Notes: generated by a model from the letters alone, not told the origin. Counted from the first letter of the stretch, positions 19,223 through 28,790 are shown. The stretch: 64,000 nucleotides of DNA from an uncultured Saprospiraceae bacterium (GCA_938045585.1 CALIAU010000012.1:1-64000), one strand, 5' to 3'. Numbers and translations: made by a program.

Positions 19223-20647
19223 TTAGTCCTCTTCTATCGCACATTCAAGTTTAAGATTGGCTTTACTACACGCCTTATTTGATTGGATTACAATATTCAA
19301 ATTACTTTTTAAGGCCTCACACAACCAAGGAGCTGCACATGTCTCCAGCTTACTATTTGAAGAGATACGCAACTTAGCATTCTCAGAGAAAGATACATCT
19401 ATACCATCCAGATTTTCTAAAGCGGAACACGATTCAATTTGAAGCAATTGCAATGGATTTTTCTTATATACAAATCCATCTAAAGAAGTCAACATTCTAT
19501 TTCCACTAATTTCTAATGCATTAAAATGTAAACCCCCGAGTACTGGTAGACTAGTAAATTTTGTTTGAAAATAAACTAATCTGTCTATATACAATTCCTC
19601 AGTATTCAAATATGTCTTATCCGCAAAACTAAGCTCTTGTATTCTTAATTTTTTTACATCTAATCCAGACCTAAGTATGGAGCTTAAACCTCCCGATCTT
19701 AATTTTAACTCTTGAACGCTTTTTAATTTTGGAAATTGGAAAACTCCGTGCAGATCCCCATCCCTTTTCCCCACTTCAATATACCTTGCCTCTCTTAAGT
19801 TTGAAAATGCGTTCAAGACACTTGGCGAAGCGTTTTCAATCCCGAGATAATCAAGATATTGCAACTTATGGAATCCCAATATTTTTGCACCAGGCTTTAC
19901 TTTGATAAACACCGACTCACAAGAATCTAAATCACCAAAAAATACTTGCTTAGGAGCATAGCTTATATCAAGCCGAATCGTTTTTGCATACTTGAGTTTC
20001 CTAAACACTTTTGCATCTGTATCAGTGCTTAGCTTTAGCTCTAGCGTACCCTCTACTCTCTCCAATGATGGGAATTCATTATCCAAATGAACAAGCTCCC
20101 AGTTTTCTAATCTGACATTTCCTCCTACCTGCCATAACTGTGGGAACCTCGTTTTATTTTCCTTATATAGGTAGGCTTCTAAGTTTCCACCTATCTTTAT
20201 CAACTCTGGAAAGTGGTATTGCTTATCAGCTGTGTTTATTCCTACAAAGTACTTTAGATCACCGCCGATCACTACCAAACTCGAATTATCCAAGCCAGCT
20301 GTAATATCGTTTCCGCGCAGATGTACATTTCCACTTACCTTTTCTAGCTTGTTGAGGACGGAAATATCCTTTAGCCATGGATTTTGGTCTACCACAAGAT
20401 CACCATTCACAGTACGTATGTTTTTGAGCCCTTCAATCTTGCTTATACGCGTCTCTGCCATATAAGAATTAGGCCCTATAATAAGACTAGAATCCAGTTC
20501 GGTACAATTAGGATATTGTTTAGCAAAACTTGCTATCTCTTCGTCACTGACTAGATGTAAAACCCCTTCAGGACACTGCCCTAGCAGCACATTTTGCGCA
20601 TAAAAAAAAGATAAGATTAGTACAACAATAGATTGAATCCCTCGCAT
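19223..20647 (-). CDS. exported receptor-L-domain (LRR-like) protein
   Basis: 474 residues from ATG at 20647 (a GTG six bases upstream is possible). Signal peptide ends near VLLGQ. The body is a run of irregular leucine-rich solenoid units of receptor L-domain type: GLKNIRTVNGDLVVDQNPWL, LEKVSGNVHLRGNDI, ELIKIGGNLEAYL and VGGNVRLENWELV. The start (QCPEGVLHLVSDEEIASFA...C) resembles the beginning of the 1654-residue protein at 45770-50734 (QCTGNVTLTSQSEVNAFAC). A C-terminal Cys pair is present (CAAPWLCEAL). No T9SS tail is visible, unlike the larger protein. Probably a surface or periplasmic binding protein; ligand unknown. Confidence 0.75.
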   Translation of the reverse strand: MRGIQSIVVLILSFFYAQNVLLGQCPEGVLHLVSDEEIASFAKQYPNCTELDSSLIIGPNSYMAETRISKIEGLKNIRTVNGDLVVDQNPWLKDISVLNKLEKVSGNVHLRGNDITAGLDNSSLVVIGGDLKYFVGINTADKQYHFPELIKIGGNLEAYLYKENKTRFPQLWQVGGNVRLENWELVHLDNEFPSLERVEGTLELKLSTDTDAKVFRKLKYAKTIRLDISYAPKQVFFGDLDSCESVFIKVKPGAKILGFHKLQYLDYLGIENASPSVLNAFSNLREARYIEVGKRDGDLHGVFQFPKLKSVQELKLRSGGLSSILRSGLDVKKLRIQELSFADKTYLNTEELYIDRLVYFQTKFTSLPVLGGLHFNALEISGNRMLTSLDGFVYKKNPLQLLQIESCSALENLDGIDVSFSENAKLRISSNSKLETCAAPWLCEALKSNLNIVIQSNKACSKANLKLECAIEED

Positions 20648-20693
20648 ACACACTAAGATATTGAAAACTCTGAAAGTCAGACTGCTCGAAAAG

Positions 20694-20734
20694 TCTAGCG
20701 TCTAGTATCTAGCGTCTAGATTCTACCTTCTAGA
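20694..20734 (-). repeat. heptanucleotide minisatellite (TAGANNN)n, site 1
   Basis: On the minus strand the sequence reads TAGAAGG, TAGAATC, TAGACGC, TAGATAC, TAGACGC, TAGA: an exact seven-base period with TAGA constant. The first TAG is the gyrB stop codon itself. Confidence 0.85.
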
Positions 20735-22676
20735 TATCAATATTCGCATACTTCGCATTCTGCTCTATGAATGCTCTACGAGGAGGCACCTCATCACCCA
20801 TCAACATAGTGAAGACCTGATCAGTTTGTAAGGCATCTTCTATAGTTACCTGTCGCAGGATGCGTGTATCTGGATCCATCGTTGTTTCCCAAAGTTGATC
20901 AGCATTCATCTCACCCAGTCCCTTATAACGTTGCGTCTTTATATTGGCATCTTCTTTTCCTTTAGAATAGAATTCGACTGCTTCTTGACGCTCCTCTTCA
21001 CTCCAACAATATCTAAACTGCTTGCCTTTCTTTACCTGATACAATGGTGGCGCAGCAATATAAATATAACCCTGCTCCACAAGAGGTTTCATATAACGGA
21101 AGAAGAAGGTAAGGATAAGTGTAACAATATGGCTCCCATCGATATCCGCATCACACATGATGACTACCTTATGGTATCTCAGTTTTTCTATATTAAGATG
21201 GCGCTGACCCTCTTTTTCTTCAATAGATACGCCAAGGGCAGTAAACATATTTTTGATCTCTTCATTCTCATAGATCTTATGTTCCATTGCCTTTTCGACA
21301 TTCAATATCTTACCACGTAGAGGAAGAATTGCTTGGAAGTGTCTATCTCTTCCTTGCTTCGCTGTTCCTCCTGCCGAATCCCCCTCAACAAGAAATATTT
21401 CAGACTCTTCTGGAGACTTCGAACTACAATCTGATAATTTTCCAGGAAGACCACCGCCTGCAAGTACATTCTTTCTTTGCACCATTTCACGCGCCTTGCG
21501 GGCCGCATGCCTAGCTGTAGCAGCAAGTATAACCTTATCGATAATGCGCTTGGCTTGATCTTTATTTTCTTCTAGATAATTCTTGAGTACCTCTCCTACT
21601 GCTCTGGAAACTATTCCAGTTACCTCAGAGTTACCTAACTCACCCTTAGTTTGTCCTTTAAACTGCGGCTCTGGCACTTTAACAGAAACAACAGAGGTAA
21701 GTCCTTCTCTAAAATCCTCACCTGAAATTTTAAACTTAAGCTTAGAGAACATGCCATTATCCTCACCATACTTCGCAAAGACTCTATTTACGGCTCTACG
21801 AAAGCCACTAACGTGCGTTCCTCCTTCTCGTGTGTTAATATTATTTACAAACGAATAAATATTCTCAGAGAAGCTCGTATTGTATTGCATTGCCACCTCA
21901 ATCTCTACATTCTCTTCCTTCGCTTTTACAAAAATAGGTTCGTCTATGAGTGGCGTACGTACCTTGTCTATATGCATAACAAACTCCTTTAATCCACCCT
22001 CACTAAAAAAACGCTCTGTTCTAGCTTTTCCATTTTCATCAATATCACGTTCGTCTGTCAGATTCAGTATAAGGCCAGAATTCAAATATGACAACTCACG
22101 CATTCTTGCGGAAAGCACATCATATTTATATTCACCCGTATCAAAAATCGTTTTATCTGGCCAAAACGTTACAGTAGTACCCGTTACGTCTGTAGTCCCG
22201 GTTTCTGTTACAGGTCCCTTTGGTATTCCTTCACTGTATTCTTGTTGAAACACTTTACCCCCTCTGTGCACCTCTACAAGCAACTTTTCAGAAAGTGCAT
22301 TCACACAGGATACACCCACACCATGCAGACCACCAGAAACCTTATAGGTATCTTTATCAAACTTTCCACCTGCGTGTAACACTGTCATAACAACCTCAAG
22401 AGCAGACTTACCCAACTTCTCATGCATACCCGTAGGTATCCCTCTACCATCATCCTTAACAGAGATAGAATTATCCTTATGGATAAACATATCAATCACC
22501 TTACAATGACCTGCCAGATGCTCGTCTATAGAGTTGTCCACAACCTCCCAAACGAGGTGGTGAAGACCCTTGGTGTCCGTACTTCCTATATACATCCCAG
22601 GGCGCTTTCGCACCGCTTCTAATCCCTCTAATGCTTGTATATTACTAGCATCATAATTGCCATTCTGCTTACTCAT
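20730..22676 (-). CDS. gyrB: DNA gyrase subunit B
   Basis: 648 residues. ATPase subunit of gyrase, introducing negative supercoils with GyrA. Order: GHKL ATPase (VRKRPGMYIGST, VVDNSIDEHLAG, DDGRGIP, GGLHGVG), transducer domain, TOPRIM (EGDSAGG at 431-437; DADIDGSHI), and the GyrB C-terminal signature (QRYKGLGEMNADQLWETTM). Length is that of the ~640-residue GyrB without the large insertion of gammaproteobacteria. ParE is the main alternative; the ending NAKYANIDI and overall sequence favour GyrB. The gene is alone, with a TACCTTTG promoter element upstream. Confidence 0.96.
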   Translation of the reverse strand: MSKQNGNYDASNIQALEGLEAVRKRPGMYIGSTDTKGLHHLVWEVVDNSIDEHLAGHCKVIDMFIHKDNSISVKDDGRGIPTGMHEKLGKSALEVVMTVLHAGGKFDKDTYKVSGGLHGVGVSCVNALSEKLLVEVHRGGKVFQQEYSEGIPKGPVTETGTTDVTGTTVTFWPDKTIFDTGEYKYDVLSARMRELSYLNSGLILNLTDERDIDENGKARTERFFSEGGLKEFVMHIDKVRTPLIDEPIFVKAKEENVEIEVAMQYNTSFSENIYSFVNNINTREGGTHVSGFRRAVNRVFAKYGEDNGMFSKLKFKISGEDFREGLTSVVSVKVPEPQFKGQTKGELGNSEVTGIVSRAVGEVLKNYLEENKDQAKRIIDKVILAATARHAARKAREMVQRKNVLAGGGLPGKLSDCSSKSPEESEIFLVEGDSAGGTAKQGRDRHFQAILPLRGKILNVEKAMEHKIYENEEIKNMFTALGVSIEEKEGQRHLNIEKLRYHKVVIMCDADIDGSHIVTLILTFFFRYMKPLVEQGYIYIAAPPLYQVKKGKQFRYCWSEEERQEAVEFYSKGKEDANIKTQRYKGLGEMNADQLWETTMDPDTRILRQVTIEDALQTDQVFTMLMGDEVPPRRAFIEQNAKYANIDI

Positions 22677-22711
22677 CTATTCGTATAATTTTTGCTGTTA
22701 TTTAGACACTG

Positions 22712-22719
22712 CAAAGGTA
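22712..22719 (-). promoter_or_regulatory. -7 promoter element of gyrB
   Basis: TACCTTTG on the minus strand, 36 nt before the gyrB ATG, matches the Bacteroidota -7 box TAnnTTTG. The -33 box is not obvious. Confidence 0.55.
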
Positions 22720-22894
22720 GGCATTTTTAGACTAGAAAACCTCTTTTCTGCAATATGATTCACAGTCTAAAACCCCCGTATTTATTGACTTATTAAGATT
22801 AATTTTAAGGAGTCTCTAACATCCTGAATTCATAGGAGATTTCAATGATAAATACTCTTTAAGAATAAGTTTGTTATTTTATTATTTTTTGACT

Positions 22895-23055
22895 TTGGGC
22901 GTGCCCCATTCTGCCTCTTTTCTCTAAGCCCATACACCAGAATCGGTCGCTCCCTTCTGAGCTCGCCATTCGGCTCGGTCCTGCCAGACCATCTAGGTCA
23001 GATCACGACGGACTAGCGTCCCTCTACAGGCAGCTCACGCTTAGGAACATCCATT
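22895..23055. repeat. dispersed GC-rich intergenic element, copy B
   Basis: It opens TTTGGGCGTGCCCC, has GGTCGCTCCCTTCTGAGCTC and CGGCTCGGTCC in the middle, and ends GCAGCTCACGCTTAGGAACAT. These blocks match copy A (11706-11832) in order, with an extra insertion. The 577-nt gap 22677-23253 holds only this element and the gyrB promoter; I see nothing else in it. Confidence 0.7.
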
Positions 23056-23253
23056 GATTATTGTGTTTTAAACACTAAGCATATTTTATTTCAGACAACA
23101 TGAATAAAACAAACCCATAGCAAATTATATTCTGTCCCAAACTACAGATATAAAATTATATGAAATTAATATACAAGAACTCAGAATTTCATAGCATATT
23201 ACATTTCCATTATCCAACACTTCTCATTATTTAATCAAATCAATTAAAATTAA

Positions 23254-24930
23254 ATGAAGAAATTCATACCTATCCTTCTATTTTCTTTTCTGGCACTTGT
23301 TAGCCTTGATGCCCAACGAAATTGTGGTTCACATGAACATATGCTCCAACAAATCCAAGATGATCCTAATATGGCAAAGAGAATGGAATCCATTCAAAAA
23401 CAAACTAATAAATATCTAGAAAATCCACAGCGACTCAACGGTACTGTTATAACCATTCCAGTTGTGGTACACGTTGTTTGGAAAACAAATGCACAAAATG
23501 TCTCAGATGCCCAGATTCAATCACAATTAGATGTGCTTACAGACGATTTTAGAAGACTAAATGCAGACGCAGATAACACGTGGAGTCAAGCAGCAGATGC
23601 AGAAATTGAATTTTGCCTAGCAACTGTGGATCCAGATGGTAATGCAACAACCGGTATCCAAAGAAGAAAAACAAACAAGCCCTCTTTTAGTGCTAACGAT
23701 TTTATGAAATTTAATAATAAGGGTGGCATAGATGCTTGGCCTGCAGATGACTACCTTAATTTTTGGGTATGCAACCTTGGAAGTGGCTTATTGGGATATG
23801 CACAGTTCCCTGGTGGAGCAGATGCTACAGATGGAGTAGTAGTGGATTATGCATATTTTGGAACAATTGGAACAGCGACTGCTCCTTTTGATCTCGGAAG
23901 AACTGCAACACATGAAGTAGGTCACTGGCTAAACCTTAGACACATTTGGGGAGATGGTGGCTGTAATGTAGATGATTTTGTTTCTGATACTCCTGTATCT
24001 GATGCCTCAAATGGCGGTTGCGCAATAGGACATGTTTCTTGCGGAACAGTAGACATGGTACAAAACTACATGGACTATTCTGATGATGCCTGTATGAACT
24101 TATTTACAGAAGGACAATCTGATAGAATGGATGCACTATTTGCACCAGGTGGCGCAAGAGAAAGTCTTCTTAGTAGCAATGGCTGTGGAGATGGCGGTGG
24201 AAACACTGAAACTTGTTCTGATGGGATCCTTAATAACGGAGAAACTGAAGTGGACTGCGGGGGACCTAATTGTGATCCCTGCGAAACTGAAGAAACTTGT
24301 TCTGATGGCATCTTAAATAATGGCGAAACAGAAGTAGATTGTGGAGGACCTAATTGTGATCCTTGTGGAGGCGGAGGAAGCTGTGACACACCTTCAGGGA
24401 CATTTGCTTCTAACATTAAACCAAAACGAGCTAAAGTAAATTGGACCGCAGTTGGATCAGCGACTAGCTACAATATTCAAATTGATGAAGCTGGACAAAC
24501 AAATTGGAATAATTTTACTACTTCAAATACTAACAGAACTATCTCTGGACTTTCAAATGGACAATCCTACGACTGGAGAGTACAAGCAGTCTGTGGAAAT
24601 GACCTAAGCGAATGGAGTCCTGTTTGTAACTTTACTGCAGGAAATAGTTCATCAGGAGACTGCGCTGCAAGACTTCTACAGGAACTAAATAAAGACTTCT
24701 CCGTATTCCCTAATCCAGCGCAGGATAGAATTAATATCTCTGACATTGATCTTAACTCTGCAACAAGAGTTCAAATCTTAGGCTTAAACGGAAATGTTAT
24801 TAAAACAGCTTCAGCAAATGAAATCTTTAATGGAATTAATATTGCTGATCTTAATAATGGAATGTATTTAATGAAAGTTAATTTCAGCGACAACACATTT
24901 ACTATTAAAAAATTCATTACTCTCAAATAA
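23254..24930 (+). CDS. secreted M43 (pappalysin/cytophagalysin) metalloprotease with T9SS tail
   Basis: 558 residues with a signal peptide (LLFSFLALVSLDAQ). The protease has the extended zinc motif HEVGHWLNLRH (His220, Glu221, His224, His230) and the Met-turn region VQNYMDYSDDACM, as in M43. After it come two Cys-rich repeats (CSDGILNNGETEVDCGGP; 24217-24285 and 24298-24366), a fibronectin type III domain (about residues 378-470; SGTFASNIKPKRAKVNWTA) and a T9SS sorting domain (FSVFPNPAQDRINIS...TIKKFITLK). It is expected to be exported through T9SS and act outside the cell on proteins or peptides. A strong terminator follows, so it is monocistronic. Confidence 0.93.
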   Translation: MKKFIPILLFSFLALVSLDAQRNCGSHEHMLQQIQDDPNMAKRMESIQKQTNKYLENPQRLNGTVITIPVVVHVVWKTNAQNVSDAQIQSQLDVLTDDFRRLNADADNTWSQAADAEIEFCLATVDPDGNATTGIQRRKTNKPSFSANDFMKFNNKGGIDAWPADDYLNFWVCNLGSGLLGYAQFPGGADATDGVVVDYAYFGTIGTATAPFDLGRTATHEVGHWLNLRHIWGDGGCNVDDFVSDTPVSDASNGGCAIGHVSCGTVDMVQNYMDYSDDACMNLFTEGQSDRMDALFAPGGARESLLSSNGCGDGGGNTETCSDGILNNGETEVDCGGPNCDPCETEETCSDGILNNGETEVDCGGPNCDPCGGGGSCDTPSGTFASNIKPKRAKVNWTAVGSATSYNIQIDEAGQTNWNNFTTSNTNRTISGLSNGQSYDWRVQAVCGNDLSEWSPVCNFTAGNSSSGDCAARLLQELNKDFSVFPNPAQDRINISDIDLNSATRVQILGLNGNVIKTASANEIFNGINIADLNNGMYLMKVNFSDNTFTIKKFITLK

Positions 24931-24950
24931 AAAAACCTCTTACTATTAAA

Positions 24951-24982
24951 AGAGCCAGTTCGCTAGACTGGCTCTTTTTTTT
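24951..24982 (+). terminator. intrinsic terminator of the M43 protease gene
   Basis: AGAGCCAGT (24951-24959) pairs perfectly with ACTGGCTCT (24967-24975) around a 7-nt loop, followed by a run of T. Confidence 0.93.
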
Positions 24983-24993
24983 GCTTTCTAATA

Positions 24994-25102
24994 AAAGTTA
25001 AATCCCATGTCATAGCAAAATCTACAGTCTATCTTTGAAGATGCCATTCTAGATATCTTCCCAACAGCTAGCGATAAGAATCAATTAAAAAAGAAATTGT
25101 AA
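24994..25102 (+). pseudogene. remnant: 3' end of a paralogue of the 25492-26163 lipoprotein gene
   Basis: This 109-nt stretch aligns with the last 109 nt of the intact gene. It encodes DAILDIFPTASDKNQLKKKL then stop, against DAILDIFPNTSHNNQLKKNL in the intact protein. One extra T before the GAAGATGCC block breaks the frame with TGA. The rest of this copy is gone, so it is a dead fragment. Confidence 0.75.
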
Positions 25103-25166
25103 AACATTTATTTTAACACGGCTAAATCTAGCATGAATAAACCCATTCTGAATCATACATAAATAA

Positions 25167-25346
25167 CTTATCCGTTCGTCTCTTCGCCCATTTGTCCTTC
25201 ATCCCTTTTACATGAAGATAATTCCAGATAAAAATGTCCAAGTACTATTATCGCTTACCTCAGCTCCCAGTGAAGGAAGAATTGGAGATAGTCTTAGACT
25301 CGTTTTTAAAAACGACCTTGAAATAAGCCTCCTATTGAAGTTCTGA
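25167..25346 (+). pseudogene. remnant or small ORF: central domain of the same lipoprotein family
   Basis: An open frame ending at 25346; from ATG at 25212 it encodes 44 residues (MKIIPDKNVQVLLSL...). It resembles the centre of the intact protein: IIPDKNVQVLL against IEPDSMAKVIL, and SEGRIGDSLRLVFKN against NEGTLEDKLFIHLKN. It has no signal peptide and stops early. It lies after, not before, the C-terminal fragment, so the two remnants come from different copies. A short live protein is possible but less likely. Confidence 0.5.
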
Positions 25347-25491
25347 ACAATCTAGAATACAAGTCTATAACTCACAGGTAGATTCATAACAAAAACTTAA
25401 AAAAAGTTAAACAAACTTTAAGAGCCAGATTGCTTTTTGTATTGTAATTCTTATGACGCATATTAAAATTCAATTAGAAAAATTAACCAGT

Positions 25492-26163
25492 ATGCATAAA
25501 TTCCTAAGCATCTTATTCTGTACATGTTTTTTATTGACTTCGTGTACACAATTTCTTACAAAAAGTAATACTGAAACAAGCTCCGCAGCTCTGTATCATA
25601 GTTACTCTTCCAAATCAGATGCAAATAAAAAAAGTCGCTACAAGCAAATCAACAGAAATATTGAATTTGAATATGTAGATATAGAACCAGACTCCATGGC
25701 TAAGGTGATTCTCATGTTCAACTCAGGACTTAACGAAGGAACTCTAGAAGACAAGTTATTTATTCATCTTAAGAATGGAGACGAACTCGCCCTAGAGTTA
25801 GCATCTTCAAATTCGAATGAATATGTAGAAAGCTACTCGTACAATAGTTCAGTTCCTGTTACACAAACTAAGACGATTAATGATCCCGGAGGAATAGATC
25901 TACAGGTGCAAGCAGATGGCACACACAAGCAAGTAATACGACCGGCTTCTTCAAAAACAGTCCAAGTAACCGAAAACCAAAATAGAAACCATGCTGGCTC
26001 AAAAACACAGCTGTTCAATAAGGGCAGATTGTTTCTCAATGCAGATCATATTCAACAAATTAAGACCCATGGCATTGCAAAGTTTACAGTCTACCTAGAA
26101 GATGCAATCCTTGATATCTTTCCCAATACATCCCATAATAATCAACTGAAGAAGAATTTGTAA
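25492..26163 (+). CDS. lipoprotein of unknown function
   Basis: 223 residues from ATG at 25492, which places a canonical lipobox (LLTSC) at the end of a good signal; an ATG 39 nt upstream would add 13 residues before it. The body contains IEFEYVDIEPDSMAKVILMF and a predicted beta-rich region, then a Gln/Thr-rich segment and a C-terminal KFTVYLEDAILDIF. I do not recognise the family. Two degraded relatives lie just upstream (24994-25102 and 25167-25346), so this locus has seen tandem duplication and loss. Confidence 0.7.
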   Translation: MHKFLSILFCTCFLLTSCTQFLTKSNTETSSAALYHSYSSKSDANKKSRYKQINRNIEFEYVDIEPDSMAKVILMFNSGLNEGTLEDKLFIHLKNGDELALELASSNSNEYVESYSYNSSVPVTQTKTINDPGGIDLQVQADGTHKQVIRPASSKTVQVTENQNRNHAGSKTQLFNKGRLFLNADHIQQIKTHGIAKFTVYLEDAILDIFPNTSHNNQLKKNL

Positions 26164-26318
26164 ACCTAAGCGCATAAAGAACTGTGCTAAGCATAGGAGA
26201 GAAGTACGGTTAGAATTTTATATTATAAATCAATTAATGAGAGTTAAATAAGGTCTATCTTTTGTATTCATTCCCAAAGAATATATCTTAGGTCCTAATA
26301 GTTGAATAAAACAGAATT

Positions 26319-26546
26319 ATGAAAACAATGACCTGTAAGCAATTGGGCGGAGCCTGTGACAAGGAATTTTCTGCGCATACCTTTGAAGAAATTGCTAAAC
26401 TAAGCAAAGCACATGGCGCTGAAATGTTTAAGATTGCTGATCCTGCACATATGGACGCCATGAACAAAATGCGCGAACTCATGCATTCTCCTGAGGATAT
26501 GCAGGCTTGGTTTGAGGATAAGAGAAAAGAATTTGAAGCGCTGTAG
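26319..26546 (+). CDS. DUF1059-type small protein
   Basis: 75 residues, cytoplasmic. It matches the small family that begins KTMTCKxLGGACDxEF and ends ...WFEDKRKEFEAL. Two Cys are in the conserved positions (CKQLGGACD). Family function is unknown. It stands alone upstream of a lipoprotein gene, 38 nt away, and may share its transcript. Confidence 0.8.
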   Translation: MKTMTCKQLGGACDKEFSAHTFEEIAKLSKAHGAEMFKIADPAHMDAMNKMRELMHSPEDMQAWFEDKRKEFEAL

Positions 26547-26584
26547 GAAGAGATTTTAAGACGCTAAATTTTTAAATAAAAAAA

Positions 26585-27244
26585 ATGAAAACACCCTATC
26601 TAATCCTATTTATTTGCATCGTATTTGCAAGCTGCTATTCTACTGCTAATAATCATAGTCCTTCTGCGATGAACCGTCAAGCTCCGTTTAAAGGAGAGCC
26701 TGGCAAGTGTTACGCCAAGTGTTTGATTCCTGATCAAGTTAAAGCAACGACTGAGAATTATCCTATTTATACAGGAACAGATACTCTCTTAAATAGCAAT
26801 ATTGAAAAGCAAGTTATTCTTCTAGAAGAAAAATCTACAAAATGGGTGAAGAAAAAAGCGGATAGAAACTGTATGTCGTCTAACCCAGATGATTGTTTAG
26901 TCTGGTGCCTTGTAGAAAGTCCAGCAGTCTATGCTGAAGCCTATGTAGTTATCGATACGAGTAGCTTTAAAGAATTTGAACTCAAACCTATGACATCTAA
27001 CTCCATAGTTTCTTTGGGTGGATTTACCGAATGGAAAGAAGTTATCTGTGATAACAATATTTCTGAACGACTTATTTCTGATGTACAATTAAAATTAGCC
27101 CAAGAAGGACATTATACAGCCCCAGTTACATCACAATATGACCAAGCAACAAAAGAAGCCTTGAAAGCGTATCAACAGACGCATGGTCTTCCTATTGGTA
27201 GTTTGAATCTAGAAACTTTGGATGCACTGAATGTAATATACTAG
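26585..27244 (+). CDS. lipoprotein with C-terminal peptidoglycan-binding domain
   Basis: 219 residues. Signal with lipobox-like FASC (Cys18). Residues 35-160 form a Cys-containing domain (GKCYAKCLIPDQV, DCLVWCLVESPAVY) I do not recognise. The C-terminal ~55 residues match the PG-binding-1 three-helix domain: SDVQLKLAQEGHYT..., YDQATKEALKAYQQTHGLP, LNLETLDAL. It is probably tethered to a membrane lipid and contacts the cell wall. It ends one base before the converging PLD-family gene. Confidence 0.82.
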   Translation: MKTPYLILFICIVFASCYSTANNHSPSAMNRQAPFKGEPGKCYAKCLIPDQVKATTENYPIYTGTDTLLNSNIEKQVILLEEKSTKWVKKKADRNCMSSNPDDCLVWCLVESPAVYAEAYVVIDTSSFKEFELKPMTSNSIVSLGGFTEWKEVICDNNISERLISDVQLKLAQEGHYTAPVTSQYDQATKEALKAYQQTHGLPIGSLNLETLDALNVIY

Positions 27245-27245
27245 A

Positions 27246-28790
27246 CTATAATATCCCCTTTGGTAAAATTTTACGCGTCCAGGTTTTAATGCGCTTTTTC
27301 TTACTGACCATGCCATCAGGATTAAAATCTCCGCGTATTTGCCAGGCATTTTCTGCCTTGAACTCTTCTTCTATACCTCGCATGACATTTTCTGCCACCT
27401 CTTTTGAATCAATGATTGTCAAACATTCGGTATTCAAATTTGCACTTCTAGGATCCAGATTAAAAGTTCCTATCACGCTAATATGATTATCCACAACCAT
27501 CGTTTTTGCATGCAAACCAAAAATAGGTGTGAAATCTAGCTTGGTCTGTAACTCCTCTGTCATTATTTTTTTGCGCACCGCAGCATCTGGCCTAAATTCA
27601 TACACCTCCACACCGGTTGCCAATAAATTTTTCCTGTCCGATTGGTAACTACTGAAGGCCTCGATATTGTCCGTTGAGGCTAAACTATTGGTTAGAATAC
27701 GTATGCGTACTCCTCTATCTACAGCCTTCTTAAAAATAGTACGACTTAATTCAGTTGTTATGAGATAGGGGGACTGGATGTCAACAGAATGTGTAGCACT
27801 GTTTACTAATTCTATCAATCTTTCTGTTGTTTTACCTCCTCCACCTAAGCCTCTTGTCTCATCATTTTTTCCTGGTTTATCCGATATAAACTCTAGCTCC
27901 TCTAGCCAAAATAACTCATTGGACTCCTTAATTGCTTCTATAGTAGTTTTAAAATCAGCTACCTTATTCCGTATCTGTGGCCAGTAGTTTTCCGGGTTAC
28001 AGGCATACTGATGCAAGCGTTCAAAATTAGGATCTGAAATCCAGTCCTCTTCGTCCACTAAAGACCGGATGTCCGTACTTAGTGCATCATCCCAAAACTC
28101 ACTGAAAGAATTGGATACATCTTGGCAAACTTCTCCTAGTAAAAGAACATCTCTATCTCTAAAGTTATAGGCATGATCAAAATCAAAATATTCGTCAGCG
28201 ATATTACGGCCACCGGTAATAACAACCTTACCATCTACAATAAAGGTCTTATTGTGCATCCGTTGATTCACTCCTCTAAAATCTGTTATCACATTCTTGA
28301 GTTTGCCTACCAAACTTTTACCAATATTGATTCCAGGGTTGTAAATCTTTATTGAAATATTCTCATGGGCGTCCAAGGTGAGAATATCCTGCACTGAGGC
28401 ATCAACCATAATATCGTCAATCAAAATGCGCACCTTTACTCCTCTATCCGCTGCACGTACTAAATAATCACAGGCTATAAGTCCAATATTATCTGTAGAA
28501 AAAATGAAATATTGAATATCGATAGTTTGCTCAGCATAGGAACACAACCAAGCACGTGAAATCATAGAAGCTCCTCCATTTTCTAGTACGCAGACACCTG
28601 AAGTATTTTTCATTTGATCTGCTACATCATTCAGTTCCGCAGTTAAACTTGTATTTTTTACTGGGTGTACAGCAGCGCAGAAATCTTCAATACTAGGTGC
28701 CAAAGAACTATGATCAGATTTACAGCTACATAGGAAAGAAAGCAATCCAAATAAGATAAGACAAGTAAATATTTGAGTTTTAAAATTCAT
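27246..28790 (-). CDS. phospholipase D family lipoprotein (cardiolipin synthase C / YmdC-like)
   Basis: 514 residues from ATG at 28790, which gives a lipoprotein signal (LLSFLCSC); an upstream TTG would add 26 residues. Two HKD motifs are complete: His179-x-Lys181...Asp186 (HNKTFIVDG, followed by GGRN) and His427-x-Lys429...Asp434 (HAKTMVVDN, followed by GTFNLDPRSANLNTE). The spacing and the segment IQSPYLITTE fit the YmdC/ClsC branch, which makes cardiolipin from phosphatidylglycerol and phosphatidylethanolamine. Phosphatidyl transfer or hydrolysis at the envelope is expected; the exact reaction is inferred. Confidence 0.88.
   Translation of the reverse strand: MNFKTQIFTCLILFGLLSFLCSCKSDHSSLAPSIEDFCAAVHPVKNTSLTAELNDVADQMKNTSGVCVLENGGASMISRAWLCSYAEQTIDIQYFIFSTDNIGLIACDYLVRAADRGVKVRILIDDIMVDASVQDILTLDAHENISIKIYNPGINIGKSLVGKLKNVITDFRGVNQRMHNKTFIVDGKVVITGGRNIADEYFDFDHAYNFRDRDVLLLGEVCQDVSNSFSEFWDDALSTDIRSLVDEEDWISDPNFERLHQYACNPENYWPQIRNKVADFKTTIEAIKESNELFWLEELEFISDKPGKNDETRGLGGGGKTTERLIELVNSATHSVDIQSPYLITTELSRTIFKKAVDRGVRIRILTNSLASTDNIEAFSSYQSDRKNLLATGVEVYEFRPDAAVRKKIMTEELQTKLDFTPIFGLHAKTMVVDNHISVIGTFNLDPRSANLNTECLTIIDSKEVAENVMRGIEEEFKAENAWQIRGDFNPDGMVSKKKRIKTWTRKILPKGIL

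Noticed and set aside
20694-20734. TAGANNN runs as CRISPR or attachment sites
   Set aside because: Unit length is seven bases with no spacers, and no integrase or mobile genes are nearby.
20730-22676. ParE (topoisomerase IV) instead of GyrB
   Set aside because: The C-terminal ending and overall sequence fit GyrB; ParE was considered because both share the same domains.
26897-27088. Minus-strand open frame inside the peptidoglycan-binding lipoprotein gene
   Set aside because: Shadow of the coding strand; no promoter, signal or domain.
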